In this document: positions 17,726-27,287 of the stretch, one piece after another
Position numbering within the stretch: the first letter of the stretch is position 1
How the letters are laid out: every line of letters starts with the position of its first letter
From: Pseudoalteromonas nigrifaciens
Lineage (GTDB): Bacteria; Pseudomonadota; Gammaproteobacteria; Enterobacterales; Alteromonadaceae
Reading direction: 5' to 3'
NCBI RefSeq assembly: GCF_002221505.1
Contig: NZ_CP011037.1
Location: forward strand, 372,001 to 436,000
Length of the DNA stretch: 64,000 bases
Notes under the pieces: model-generated
The model's database searches: none
What the model was told of the DNA's origin: nothing
The model's input: the letters and a program-made list of their open reading frames with translations, nothing else
Position numbers and translations under genes: made by a program

Positions 17726-20307
17726 TTAAAAAGTATAAGTTGCTTTAACGTAATAATAACCACCGTTAATACCAAATGGTGATGTTTCGTAGTATTGACC
17801 ACCCCAATTATTATTAGGGATAAAGTCGCTAGCGCCACTAAAATCAAGTTTTTCAGCTTCTTGGTCAAGTAAGTTTTGTGCACCTACAGAAAAGCTCATT
17901 GATTCGTTTAAAAAATAAGTAATTTCAGCATCTAAGGTAACCGCAGCATCTGCCATTTTAGCTGTTTCGTCATAATCTACATGCACACCTTGGTATTCAC
18001 CAAAGTAGTTTACGCGGGTAAACGCAGAGAAGCTTTCCCATTGTTGTGCCCAGCTTAGAGTTGCACGATGATTAGATAAGTCATTCTCAAGACGGCTTAC
18101 TTTAAACGGCCCTGTAATAATGGTTGAGCGGGTAACTTCGGTTTCATTCCAGTTGTACGCTAAGCTAAATGTTGAGCTGCCATTAAGTAACTCAGTTGAG
18201 TAGTTAGCCACTAAATCAACACCTTGTGTAGTGGTGTCAAAGTCATTAGTAAAAAAGCTTACCTGTGCTAGGTTTTGTACGTTAGGAATGCCCGAGGCAG
18301 TAAGTTTGTCTTTGTCTGCTTGGCTAAGTTCAATTTTATCAGATTGACTAATGCGCTCATCAACTTTAATATTGTAATAATCTACCGTTAAAAATAAATC
18401 GCCTAGCGTGTACACAGCGCCAAAAGTATAGCTTTGTGATTCTTCAGGCTCTAATTCTTGCCCGCCAAGTTGTATCGCAATTGGGTTAGTAGGTGGTAAT
18501 AATGCTGAATCTACTAATACACCGCTGCTAAGGTTTGTTTGTACGTTACTCACATTAGCTTGGCCAACCGTTGGCGCTCTAAAACCTGTGCTGATTGAAC
18601 CACGAATATTTAAATCTTCAGTTAAGTGATACTGAGCCATTAATTTGTAGTTAGTTGTCGTGCCAAAGGTATCGTAATCTTCAAAACGAACGGCTAGACC
18701 CATTAAAAACTCTTCAGTAAAGGGCGCTTCTATATCAACATAAGCGGCGTAGTTACGACGGCTATATTCACCGGCATCAGAGGGTTTAAACCCCGGGAAG
18801 CCATTTGAACCAATACCAAAGCCTTGATCGGTAAGTGGCCCTGCAATAAACGAGGCTTCATCGCCAGAGATCACAGTAAAGGTTTCTTCATGCCATTCTA
18901 GGCCTGATGCTATGTTTACATCGTATGCTAGGCCAAAATCAAAACCTTTAGATAGATCAAAGTTAAAGTTTTTCTCTAATTGTTCGTATTTACCTGGGCT
19001 AAAGTCACGTGGGCTTTCTGGGCCTAAAGACGCATTGATCGTGTCGTAAATAAAGTAGCGAGATTCATTATAACCAACCGTGCCGCTTAAGTCGTAATAT
19101 ACATCCTTTAAAAAGCCATCAGTAAACTGACCTTTAGTACCAATAGTGAGTGACGCATCGGTAATATTACCGCCAAAGTTTGGTGTAAAACCACCCGGCA
19201 GCATTTCATTAAATGCAAAACAATCTGGGTTATTTGCCACCCCATTAATATAATCTGGATTATCAAGCACGTTATCATCAATGGCAATAGTTGGGCAGTT
19301 GCCACTCATATCACCGGTTAAATCGCCAACGAGTAAAGTATCGCCGCCATCGTTTGAATAAGCACCCGGGCGAGTGTGAGGGTTACGGTAATAAAAACCA
19401 CCTCTTACATCGCGCTCAGAGTAGTTACCAAACATGTAAAACTCTGAGTTATTGGTTAGCTCTAAACCTACATTACCAAAAATTGAAATGTCGTCGTTAA
19501 CCTCAGGTGCGCCCCATACTTGAGTAATAGGTGCTATGTCGGGCACGCCGGCATCATTAAGTGCTTTAGCATCAAAGCGTTGTACTGAGCGGCTGGTTGC
19601 ATCTGCGGTTTTATATTGAAAGCTTAAATTTGCAAAGCCATTGTCGGTAAATGGAAGACCAATATTGCCCGAAACTTGAGTGGTGTCGCCATCACCTTCG
19701 TAATACTCGCCCTTACGCACTTCAAGAGAGCCACCTTCAGAGGCATCTTTTAATACAAAGTTTATAACCCCTGCAATAGCGTCAGAGCCATATTGTGCAG
19801 CAGCACCGTCACGCAGTACTTCTACTTGCTTAAGGGCAATACTTGGAATAACCGAAATATCGGCACCTTGAGCACCATCGTTAATACCACCACCTAAAAA
19901 GGCGATAACAGAAGCGCGGTGTCGGCGTTTACCATTTAATAAAATAAGTGTGCTGTCTGATGGTAAGCCCCGAAGGTTAGCTGGGCGCACTAATGACGCT
20001 GCGTCACTAATTGGCATAGAGTGTACGTTTAATGAAGGTATAGCGCCCTTTAATAGCTCTAGCATGTCGGTGTTACCTGACTTGCTTAGCTCTTCACCAC
20101 CAATAATATCAATAGGAACCGGTGAGTCACCAATAGAGTGAGGTGCTGAGCGTGTACCAACAACAGCAATTTTTTCTAGATTTTTATTAACTTTGGTTGT
20201 TGTTTGCGCGTCGGCTGCAATAGCAGAGCCAGATATAAATAATCCGGCTGTAGGGTGGCTAAGGCAAATTTAACTGCCTGGTTTAGCACATTGCTTTTTA
20301 ATTTTAT
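17726..20307 (-). pseudogene. TonB-dependent receptor, broken in its signal peptide
   Basis: The body is intact: plug domain (AVVGTRSAPHSIGDSPVPID, LILLNGKRRHRASV, VEVLRDGAAAQYGSDAIAG) and a barrel ending in an aromatic C-terminus (KATYTF). It resembles large Alteromonadales receptors for plant- or algal-type substrates. Upstream, the mature frame is preceded by AGLFISGSAIAADAQ but hits TAA at 20271-20273 with no start. The rest of the signal peptide (KLKSNVLNQAVKFALATL) is in another frame, joined by a one-base loss near 20251-20253. The expected ATG, correctly spaced from GGGGA, reads ATA (20305-20307); GTG at 20289 is the only alternative. Two lesions suggest recent inactivation, or one lesion plus a sequencing error. 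Confidence 0.8.
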
Positions 20308-20633
20308 TCTAAATATCCCCAGTTAGAATAGTTTTGTTAATCATGTTTGTGTAACACGAGTTATTTTTGTAGCGGACTAGTCACATTTCATGGGGAGTAA
20401 GGTAATACTTGCTGACTCCTTAAAGCTTAATAAATTAAGCCCACTTCCTGTGAGTCCAGCTTATAGACTATAGAGAAAAAACAAGTAGAGAAATTAATAA
20501 TTAACTATTATTTAACAATGAGGGTGTTTTGTATGAAATTGCAACAATACAGTGTGTGCTGCTTGTAATGCGCAGTTTGATTAAGGAAACGGTTAAATTA
20601 AGGGGAGTTTGAATGAGGGTTTAAGTGTTTTTG
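20308..20633. other. Intergenic region without a recognisable gene
   Basis: 326 bp upstream of the receptor pseudogene. It should hold that gene's promoter, including the GGGGA ribosome-binding sequence at about 20316-20320 (minus strand). A short hairpin GCTTAAT/ATTAAGC is near 20425-20440. Nothing else was recognised. Confidence 0.5.
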
Positions 20634-20795
20634 TTACTTTATTGTTATTGCGCGTTGCTCATTTTCACGCTTCCAAATAGCGAGCTGCTTTTTATATTCA
20701 TCCCATACGCATGGGCAACAACTTCCACCACCACAGCACTCGTCCGGCTTAGGTTTTTCTGGTTTTGCGACTGCAGGTAGTATATTTAATTGCAT
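20634..20795 (-). CDS. Small cysteine-rich oxidoreductase-like domain protein
   Basis: 53 residues, MQLNILPAVAKPEKPKPDE then CCGGGSCCPCVWDEYKKQL and a charged tail. The proline-rich lead and the CC-x4-CC-x-C-V-W-D core match the Oxidoreductase-like N-terminal domain family, known from short bacterial proteins and eukaryotic mitochondrial proteins. The cysteines probably bind a metal or form redox pairs; no activity is established. It is too short for default ORF cut-offs. No operon partner: the neighbour at 20899 is divergent. Confidence 0.82.
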   Translation of the reverse strand: MQLNILPAVAKPEKPKPDECCGGGSCCPCVWDEYKKQLAIWKRENEQRAITIK

Positions 20796-20898
20796 ATTAA
20801 GATTTTTTAAATACTAAAAAGGCTGTAAATAATAAAGTATTGACCTTGGCATGTAAATTATTCTTTGTGAACTTGAATCCCTGTGTGAGAATACGCCA

Positions 20899-21321
20899 AT
20901 GCGATTATATAAAGTCATACACCGCGCACCATGGCGGGTTGTTAAAATTAGTTCCAAGCGCCAGCAATTGCGTTTTCGTCGTGCTATGGTTGCGCTTAAA
21001 ATTGCGCTTGCGCAAGAAAGACAAGAAACAAAAGAAATGCTTTCAATTTATAAACGCTACACACAAGGGCAAACAAATAAAGCCGAATTAAAGCGTGCAA
21101 ACGAGCAATTTGTAGATATTTTAAAGGGTTTGGGTTTAGGGGTATTTGCCATATTACCGTTTGCGCCTTTAACTATTCCCTTAGTGGTTAAACTGGGCCG
21201 CTTAGTTGGCGTTGATGTTTTGCCTAGCTCCTTCAATATGAATCGTTCAGTTAAAGAGCTTGATCGTGAAATAGCTCAAGAAAATCAAAAACAAGACCCA
21301 CAAAACTCATTAAAAAAGTAA
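20899..21321 (+). CDS. LETM1-like small membrane-associated protein
   Basis: 140 residues. A basic amphipathic N-terminus (residues 1-60, many Arg/Lys) precedes GLGLGVFAILPFAPLTIPLVVKLGRLVGVDVLPSSF, which resembles the hydrophobic segment of the LETM1 family (GxxFFLPG ... KLxRxLGIDLLPSxF). The C-terminus is charged and probably coiled. It is a conserved hypothetical in marine gammaproteobacteria by my reading; function unknown. The ATG at 20899 is preceded by only weak Shine-Dalgarno sequence. Confidence 0.65.
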   Translation: MRLYKVIHRAPWRVVKISSKRQQLRFRRAMVALKIALAQERQETKEMLSIYKRYTQGQTNKAELKRANEQFVDILKGLGLGVFAILPFAPLTIPLVVKLGRLVGVDVLPSSFNMNRSVKELDREIAQENQKQDPQNSLKK

Positions 21322-21404
21322 TCTATAATTGGCAAAATTAGCGATACCTTTTGCGTCTCCTTATTGTTATGCTTAGTGACCATTTATATTTTGTGAGTCA
21401 TTTA

Positions 21405-22766
21405 ATGAGTGCATTACTTCGTCATACTTCTTCTGGAATTCCTTTATCTTTTATCCTTAAAAACGAATTAACAGATTGGCTTACGCAGCAACCTACATTT
21501 GTACAAAACTGGTTAGCAAATAGTGGTTTTGAAAAGCATGGGCTAGCATTAGTACCAAACCCTGAAACGGGTGAGCTTAACCATGTTTATTGCATAATAC
21601 GCAGCAGTGATGACTTTTGGGCTGCAGGCGACTTAGCCACCAAGTTACCGGTAGGTTGTTATCAAATTCAAGGTGAAAAACACCTAATAGAGCAGCTTGC
21701 TTTAGGCTTTGTATTGGGTGGTTATGAATTTAGTGAGTACAAAGAAAAAGTCACCGCAAAAGCGCAGTTAGGTATTGCTGACAAAACACTTTACGAGCAA
21801 ATAAAACAACAAGCCGACGCAATTGGTTTAGCCCGCGATTTAGTTAATACCCCGGCTGCCGATATGATGCCGCAACATTTAGCACAAGTCATGAGTGATT
21901 TAGCCGACACCTTTGATGGAGACTTTACTCAGTGGATTGGAGATGAGCTGTTAGAGCAAAACTACCCAACAATTCATATGGTTGGTCGTGCGAGTGAAAA
22001 TAAGCCGCGTTTACTCGACTTAAAATGGGGCGCAAAAGACGCACCATTAATTACTTTGGTTGGTAAAGGTGTATGTTTTGACTCAGGCGGGCTTGACTTA
22101 AAACCGAGTGCCGGTATGCGTAACATGAAAAAAGACATGGGCGGCGCAGCGCATGTTATTGCGCTTGCTCAGCTTATAATGGCTGCTAATTTACCAATTA
22201 GATTACGCGTGTTAGTACCTGCGGTTGAAAACGCGGTTTCGCGTAACGCATTTCGCCCTGGCGATGTAGTAAAAACCCGTAAAGGCATTATGGTTGAAAT
22301 TGACAATACCGATGCCGAAGGACGTTTAGTATTATGTGACGCGCTTAGCGAAGCCCAAAACGACGAGCCTGAGCTTATCATTGACTTTGCTACCTTAACA
22401 GGTGCGTGTCGAGTTGCTTTGGGCACTGAACTACCAGGGTTTTTCTGTACTGAGCGTACTATTGCTAATAGTATTATGGACGCAGGGTTGAGTGTAAGCG
22501 ATCCGGTATGGCAACTGCCGTTATTTGATCAATATAAGTCATTTTTAAACAGTGATGTTGCCGATATGGCAAACTGTGCAAGCACCCCATTTGGCGGTGC
22601 AATTACCGCTGCACTGTATTTAAAAGAATTTATTGAGCCAACTACGCCTTGGGTACATTTTGATGTAATGGCATGGAACTTACGTGCTCTACCAGGTCGC
22701 CCAGTAGGCGGAGAAGCGTTAGGTATTCGTGCTGTATTTAATTACCTGCAAAACCGTTTTAACTAA
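21405..22766 (+). CDS. Leucyl aminopeptidase family protein (M17)
   Basis: 453 residues from ATG 21405 (MSALLRHTSSGIPLSF); the frame stays open to a TTG at 21351, but that segment has no family similarity. Cytoplasmic di-metal aminopeptidase removing N-terminal residues from peptides. Metal-site and catalytic motifs are complete: VGKGVCFDSGGLDLKP (Lys and Asp ligands), KKDMGGAAH and the M17 signature NTDAEGRLVLCDAL with the catalytic Arg. The short N-terminal domain places it in the PepB/YtjB-like branch rather than PepA proper. Convergent with the VOC gene. Confidence 0.9.
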   Translation: MSALLRHTSSGIPLSFILKNELTDWLTQQPTFVQNWLANSGFEKHGLALVPNPETGELNHVYCIIRSSDDFWAAGDLATKLPVGCYQIQGEKHLIEQLALGFVLGGYEFSEYKEKVTAKAQLGIADKTLYEQIKQQADAIGLARDLVNTPAADMMPQHLAQVMSDLADTFDGDFTQWIGDELLEQNYPTIHMVGRASENKPRLLDLKWGAKDAPLITLVGKGVCFDSGGLDLKPSAGMRNMKKDMGGAAHVIALAQLIMAANLPIRLRVLVPAVENAVSRNAFRPGDVVKTRKGIMVEIDNTDAEGRLVLCDALSEAQNDEPELIIDFATLTGACRVALGTELPGFFCTERTIANSIMDAGLSVSDPVWQLPLFDQYKSFLNSDVADMANCASTPFGGAITAALYLKEFIEPTTPWVHFDVMAWNLRALPGRPVGGEALGIRAVFNYLQNRFN

Positions 22767-22790
22767 TAATCGAGTATTTAGTATGAGGTG

Positions 22791-23177
22791 TTAAACCTCA
22801 TACAACTCAAGCGGTAAATTATCCGGATCGGAAAAAAAAGTAAACTTTTTGCCGGTGATTTCATCTTCTCTTATGTCCTCTACATTAACCCCTTGTGACT
22901 CTAAATACGCTTTAGCCACGTGCACATCACTTACTTTAAATGCTAAATGCCTTAACCCTTGTGCTTCAGGGTAACTTGGGCGCTCTGGTGCGCCAGTAAA
23001 CGAAAATAACTCAATTTGACCGCCATCAGGCAAAGCTAAATCTAATTTATAAGAATGTCGTGCTTCCCTAAAGTGCTCATTAATAATTTTAAGCTTTAAT
23101 ATTTTGCTATAAAAATGCTTAGCGCGAGGGTAGTCGCTGCAAATAATAGCGGCATGATGAATGCCAAGTAGTTTCAT
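22791..23177 (-). CDS. gloA2: VOC family protein, YaeR/GloA2-like
   Basis: 128 residues from ATG 23177 (MKLLGIHHAAIICSDYPRAK); the frame is open 11 codons further. It aligns along its whole length with E. coli YaeR: REARHSYKLDLAL, IELFSFTGAPERPSYPEAQGLRHLAF and KKFTFFSDPDNLPLELYEV. Two glyoxalase-like modules carry likely metal ligands His (HHAAI), Glu (IELFSF), His (LRHLAF) and Glu (LELYE). Enzymatic role in this subfamily is unproven. A hairpin GTATGAGGT/ACCTCATAC (22781-22803) overlaps its stop. Confidence 0.88.
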   Translation of the reverse strand: MKLLGIHHAAIICSDYPRAKHFYSKILKLKIINEHFREARHSYKLDLALPDGGQIELFSFTGAPERPSYPEAQGLRHLAFKVSDVHVAKAYLESQGVNVEDIREDEITGKKFTFFSDPDNLPLELYEV

Positions 23178-23224
23178 AACGCGCTCTCTAAATTGTGTAA
23201 TTAAATACAAACACTAAAAACAAA

Positions 23225-23246
23225 AAACGCACAATTAAGTGCGTTT
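23225..23246 (-). terminator. Terminator of the KAS III gene
   Basis: AAACGCAC/GTGCGTTT with a 6-base loop; on the minus strand the stem is followed by TTT-G-TTTTT, right after the KAS III stop. Confidence 0.78.
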
Positions 23247-23264
23247 CAATAAGTAGCTGCCTAT

Positions 23265-24344
23265 TTAGGTTGGCTCTGCTTCTTTACATGCTTTTACCGC
23301 TGGAGCAACTAACTCTAAGCCGGTTTTATCGCAAGGAGGAAGTTGTGCATCACTTACACTAATAGGTGTTACACGCTCGCCCCATTTAATATAACTAGCA
23401 GCCCACGTAAGGCCAGCGCCAAAGGCTGCCGACATAATATTTGAGTGTGGTTTAATTAAACCTTGCTCCACCGCCTCGCAAAGTGCAATGGCAATTGTCG
23501 CTGCCGATGTATTACCGTACTGGCCAATATTAACCATTACTTTTTCATCTGGCACTTTTAAACGGTGCTGAATGGCCTGAATAATACGTAAGTTAGCTTG
23601 ATGCGGCACTAATACGTTTATATCGTCTAGGCTTAAATTTGCTTGGGCTAGTACGTCGTCGCATGCTTCACTCATGCCTTTTACAGCGCGCTTAAATATT
23701 TCACGGCCTTCGAATAGTAAATTAGATGGGCCAATCGGCTCATATTTATTTAAGTCACTACCAAAGTTTTCGATATGTAAAATATCACGATCTGTACTGT
23801 CACAACCGGTTTTAGTCGCAAGTAAACCTGCAGGTGTATCGGCAGCTTCGAGTACTACGGCACCCGCGCCATCGCCAAATAATACCGCACTGTCACGGCG
23901 CGACCAGTTTACATACCAAGTCATGCGCTCTGCAGCAATAACCACAGCCTTTTTAATCATACCGGCTTGTATTTGCGCTGTTGCTGCTTGTAGAGCATAT
24001 AAAAACCCTGAACAAGCTGCGTTAGTGTCCATAGCGGCAGCGCCTACAGCGCCAATATTCTTTTGCACTAACGACGCAGTATTTGCCACCATAGTTGATG
24101 GCGTACAGGTGGCTAAAATAACTAAATCAATATCTTTAGCGTCAATACCGGCACAAGCAATAGCATGCTTAGCCGCAACAGTAGCAAGCTCTGCAGTACT
24201 TACATGGCTAACTCTGCGAGATTTAATACCTGTTCGTGATGTTATCCACTCGTCTGTGGTATCCACTATTTTGCTAATTTCGTCGTTACTAATGCTTGCT
24301 GGTGGAATGCATTTACCCCAACCAGTGATGTGTGCGTAAGGCAT
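23265..24344 (-). CDS. Beta-ketoacyl-ACP synthase III family protein
   Basis: 359 residues from ATG 24344 ([15 protein letters not shown]); the frame is open 10 codons further. Thiolase-fold enzyme condensing an acyl-CoA or acyl-ACP with malonyl-ACP. The triad is complete: C111 in NAACSGF, His in VPHQAN and Asn in YGNTSAA. About 30 residues longer than E. coli FabH at the C-terminus ([14 protein letters not shown] ...). It is alone, not in a fab cluster, so it may be an accessory KAS III rather than the housekeeping one. Confidence 0.88.
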
Positions 24345-24530
24345 AGTGTGTTCTCTTAAAAAGTGGTCTGACATGTATTACTAATGAATAAGTTATACCA
24401 AAAAATGGCTTTTAACACTAGTAAATACCCAAGGAGATAAAAAATGATAGCTTATTAAAAGGGTTTTTGTAGCGTAAATGTAGCAATTTATAGTTAATTG
24501 GGTTAAAGGTAGAGCTTAAAAGGAGCAAGT

Positions 24531-25838
24531 ATGAAAACTACACTAATAACTACATTTACTGCAATCACTTTAGCGTTAACAACAAATATGGCATTAGCAC
24601 AACAACATAAAATTATTTATGCGGGCAGTGTAATGCTAGGTACAGAGCAAACGGTTAAAACTGAGCAAACACTGGTAATAGCCGATGATAAAATTTCAGC
24701 AATTAAAAGCGGCTATGTAAGTAAAGATGCACTGGGTTTGCCCGGCGCGCAAGTAATAGACCTTAAAAATCACTTTGTAATGCCTGGGCTAATAGACATG
24801 CACGTGCATGTTACTTTTGAGCGCGATGCCAATGTTAGCAGGCATCGCTGGACTACCGAATACGAAGCAGATAACGCGCTGCGTTCAATTAAATATTTAC
24901 AGCGTACTTTAAATGCAGGCTTTACCTCAGTGCGAGACTTAGGCAGTAACTATCAGGTTATTTTTCCGCTAAAGCGCGCCATTGAGCGTAATGATATTAA
25001 TGGTCCGCGCATTTTTGCCGCAGGCAATACAGTATCGCCCACTGGTGGGCACGCCGATTTACATGGCTATCGTAAAGATATAAGTGACGGTGTTGGTGCA
25101 TCATTAGGTATTTGTAACGGCGCAGACGATTGCCGCAGAGCCACGCGCGAAGTGATTAAAAGTGGTGCCGATGTTATAAAAATTACCGCCACCGGTGGCG
25201 TATTAAGTAATACCGCCGCAGGCGTTAATCAACAATTAAGCGACGCAGAGCTTAGTGCAATTGTAGATACCGCGCATCATTTAGGGCGTAAAGTAGCCGC
25301 TCATGCACATGGCACGCAAGGCATAAAAGCCGCGCTTAAAGCGGGTGTAAACTCAATAGAGCATGGCTCGTATTTAGATAAAGAGGCTATAGCATTGTTT
25401 AAAAAAACCGGAGCTTACTTAGTTCCTACTTTGCTGGCTGGTGCCACAGTGAGCGAAGAAGCAATTAGTAATCCAAACATGCCAATAGCTATTGCAGATA
25501 AAGTGCGCGAAGTAACACCTAAAATGCAGGCATCGTTTAAATTAGCGCTAAAAAATGAGGTAAATATTGCCTTTGGCACTGACTCCGGCGTATCGCGCCA
25601 TGGCCTTAATGCTAACGAGTTTAGCTTACTGGTAAGTAATGGTATGAGTGAAGCACAGGCAATTAAATCGGCAACCGTGAGTGCAGCTAAACTGCTTGGC
25701 CAAGATACCCAATTAGGCGATTTGAGTGTGGGTAAACAAGCCGATATTATTAGTGTTAATGCCTCGCCGCTAAAAAATATTGCAGAGCTTAAAAATGTGC
25801 AGTTTGTAATGAAAGCAGGGCTAATTTATAAGCAATAG
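24531..25838 (+). CDS. Secreted metal-dependent amidohydrolase (imidazolonepropionase-like)
   Basis: 435 residues with a signal peptide ending at LTTNMALA. Amidohydrolase-superfamily TIM barrel: HxH metal motif in GLIDMHVHVTF, the carbamylated-lysine candidate in DVIKITATGG, the His pair in KVAAHAHGTQG and NSIEHGSYL, and the catalytic Asp in FGTDSGV. This branch includes periplasmic Xaa-Pro dipeptidase/prolidase-like enzymes, so peptide or amide cleavage is likely but the substrate is unknown. AAGGAG precedes the ATG. A tiny ORF (MIAY) with its own AAGGAG lies 80 bp upstream. Confidence 0.85.
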   Translation: MKTTLITTFTAITLALTTNMALAQQHKIIYAGSVMLGTEQTVKTEQTLVIADDKISAIKSGYVSKDALGLPGAQVIDLKNHFVMPGLIDMHVHVTFERDANVSRHRWTTEYEADNALRSIKYLQRTLNAGFTSVRDLGSNYQVIFPLKRAIERNDINGPRIFAAGNTVSPTGGHADLHGYRKDISDGVGASLGICNGADDCRRATREVIKSGADVIKITATGGVLSNTAAGVNQQLSDAELSAIVDTAHHLGRKVAAHAHGTQGIKAALKAGVNSIEHGSYLDKEAIALFKKTGAYLVPTLLAGATVSEEAISNPNMPIAIADKVREVTPKMQASFKLALKNEVNIAFGTDSGVSRHGLNANEFSLLVSNGMSEAQAIKSATVSAAKLLGQDTQLGDLSVGKQADIISVNASPLKNIAELKNVQFVMKAGLIYKQ

Positions 25839-25925
25839 CCACACTTGCTGTTAAGGCACTGGGGTTAATATGGGCTCAATAAATATTGAGCTTAATAATT
25901 ATTAACCCTAGTGCCGTGGCCTTTT
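25838..25925. repeat. Nested inverted repeats downstream of the amidohydrolase
   Basis: GGCACTGGGGTTAAT (25855-25869) pairs with ATTAACCCTAGTGCC (25901-25915) with one mismatch. Inside it, GCTCAAT/ATTGAGC forms a second hairpin, and outside GCCAC (25838-25842) matches GTGGC (25916-25920), followed by CTTTT. It may be a structured terminator; the size is unusual for one. Confidence 0.6.
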
Positions 25926-26027
25926 AATACTTCACTTTGTACCTAGTTACAATGTCGATGAATGATGACTAAGTATTGCATAAGTATTAAAATAGCTTTT
26001 CTTAAAATTCAATAGGTAACATGTGTT

Positions 26028-27287
26028 TTGTTAATTCGCACCGATCCGGCTATTAGCCGCCTTTTAATGTTACGCAGTGGTGCCATAGCTGTGCAGCTTA
26101 TTGCTGTGCTTATAGTGTACTTTTTATTAGATCATCAAATAGCATTAATGCCCTTACTGTTAGTGATTGCTCTAGAAGCGGGGTTTCAGTTAATGAGTGT
26201 GCTGGCTTATCGTAATGTAAGCCAAGCAAAACCGCTGGGCATGCTGATGCAATTAACCGCCGACGTATTGTTTTTAACTATTTTGTTATCACTCAGTGGT
26301 GGCGCAACCAATGCATTTGTGTCGTTATTATTGCTGCCAATAATGATTGCAGCGGTAACGCTAAGTGGCAAAGGGCTTGCTTATATCGCGGTATTAGCCA
26401 TTGCGGCGTATAGTGTATTACTGATAAAAATGCCCGAACATAACATGCACCAAATGAACATGAGCGGCCATTTTATTAGCATGTGGATTAACTTTGTTTT
26501 GAGTGCCAGTGTAATAGCGTTAGTGATTGGTGCAATGAACCGCGCCTTAAAAGAGCGCGAACGCACTATTGCTCAAGTGCGCGAACAACAATTACGCAGT
26601 GAACAGTTAGTAACGCTGGATGGCGCAGCAGCGCAAATAACGCATCAGCTTGCTACACCAATTGCTAACTTACAGTTACTATTTGAAGAGTTATTAGAGG
26701 GTCATCCAAATAACCTTGTAGTGCAACAAATGCAAACTCCACTACAACAATGCGCTACACAATTAGATAGTTTTAGAAAGCTCTCAGCTGCGCTGCGCCT
26801 TAATAACACCCAACAACACATTACAACGGCGCAATTACAACAGCAAATTACCGATACGCTATTGCTGCAATATCCCGATCAACAAATAAAGTGGATTATA
26901 AAAAACCAAACGGGTGGCATTAATACCGCCATATTAAACAGTGATGCTATGTTGCTACCTGCTATTTTAAATTTACTCCAAAATGCAGCCACCGCTAATC
27001 AGCAGCAAGGTCAAAATGTGCTTGAGCTTACTTGGCTGCAAGAGGAGCATTGCGGCGAATATGTTTACTTGCTTATTCGCGATTTTGGGAATGGCTTTTC
27101 AGCAACCCAGCTCAGCAATTTAGGTGGGCAATTAATGCCTAGCGACCATGGTATGGGGCTGGCTGTGCTGCTTTCTAATGTGACCTTTGAGCGTTTAAAT
27201 GGCTCGCTAACTTTATATAATCACCCCCAGTGTGGTGCAATTGCCAAAGTTAAATTAGCAACTGTTTTTAGCGAGCAAAGTGAATGA
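26028..27287 (+). CDS. regB: RegB/PrrB-type redox sensor histidine kinase
   Basis: 419 residues, TTG start; the first ATG in frame is MLMLRSG about 13 codons later. Six membrane helices occupy about residues 10-175. The GGATNAFVSL loop corresponds to the GGxxNPF quinone-binding motif of RegB, with Ala in place of Pro. The H-box is AQITHQLATPIANL, then NLLQNAA (N) and DFGNGF/HGMGL (G boxes). Known RegB senses the ubiquinone pool. It overlaps the response regulator by 4 bp (ATGA), so the two are translationally coupled. The conserved redox Cys of classical RegB is not obvious. Confidence 0.85.
   Translation: MLIRTDPAISRLLMLRSGAIAVQLIAVLIVYFLLDHQIALMPLLLVIALEAGFQLMSVLAYRNVSQAKPLGMLMQLTADVLFLTILLSLSGGATNAFVSLLLLPIMIAAVTLSGKGLAYIAVLAIAAYSVLLIKMPEHNMHQMNMSGHFISMWINFVLSASVIALVIGAMNRALKERERTIAQVREQQLRSEQLVTLDGAAAQITHQLATPIANLQLLFEELLEGHPNNLVVQQMQTPLQQCATQLDSFRKLSAALRLNNTQQHITTAQLQQQITDTLLLQYPDQQIKWIIKNQTGGINTAILNSDAMLLPAILNLLQNAATANQQQGQNVLELTWLQEEHCGEYVYLLIRDFGNGFSATQLSNLGGQLMPSDHGMGLAVLLSNVTFERLNGSLTLYNHPQCGAIAKVKLATVFSEQSE

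Noticed and set aside
20840..21091. 83-codon ORF overlapping the LETM1-like gene
   Set aside because: Out-of-frame shadow of the 140-residue gene, with no recognisable family.
22781..22803. Hairpin GTATGAGGT/ACCTCATAC as a terminator of the aminopeptidase gene
   Set aside because: No T-tract follows and it lies within the opposite gene's last codons; mentioned but not called.
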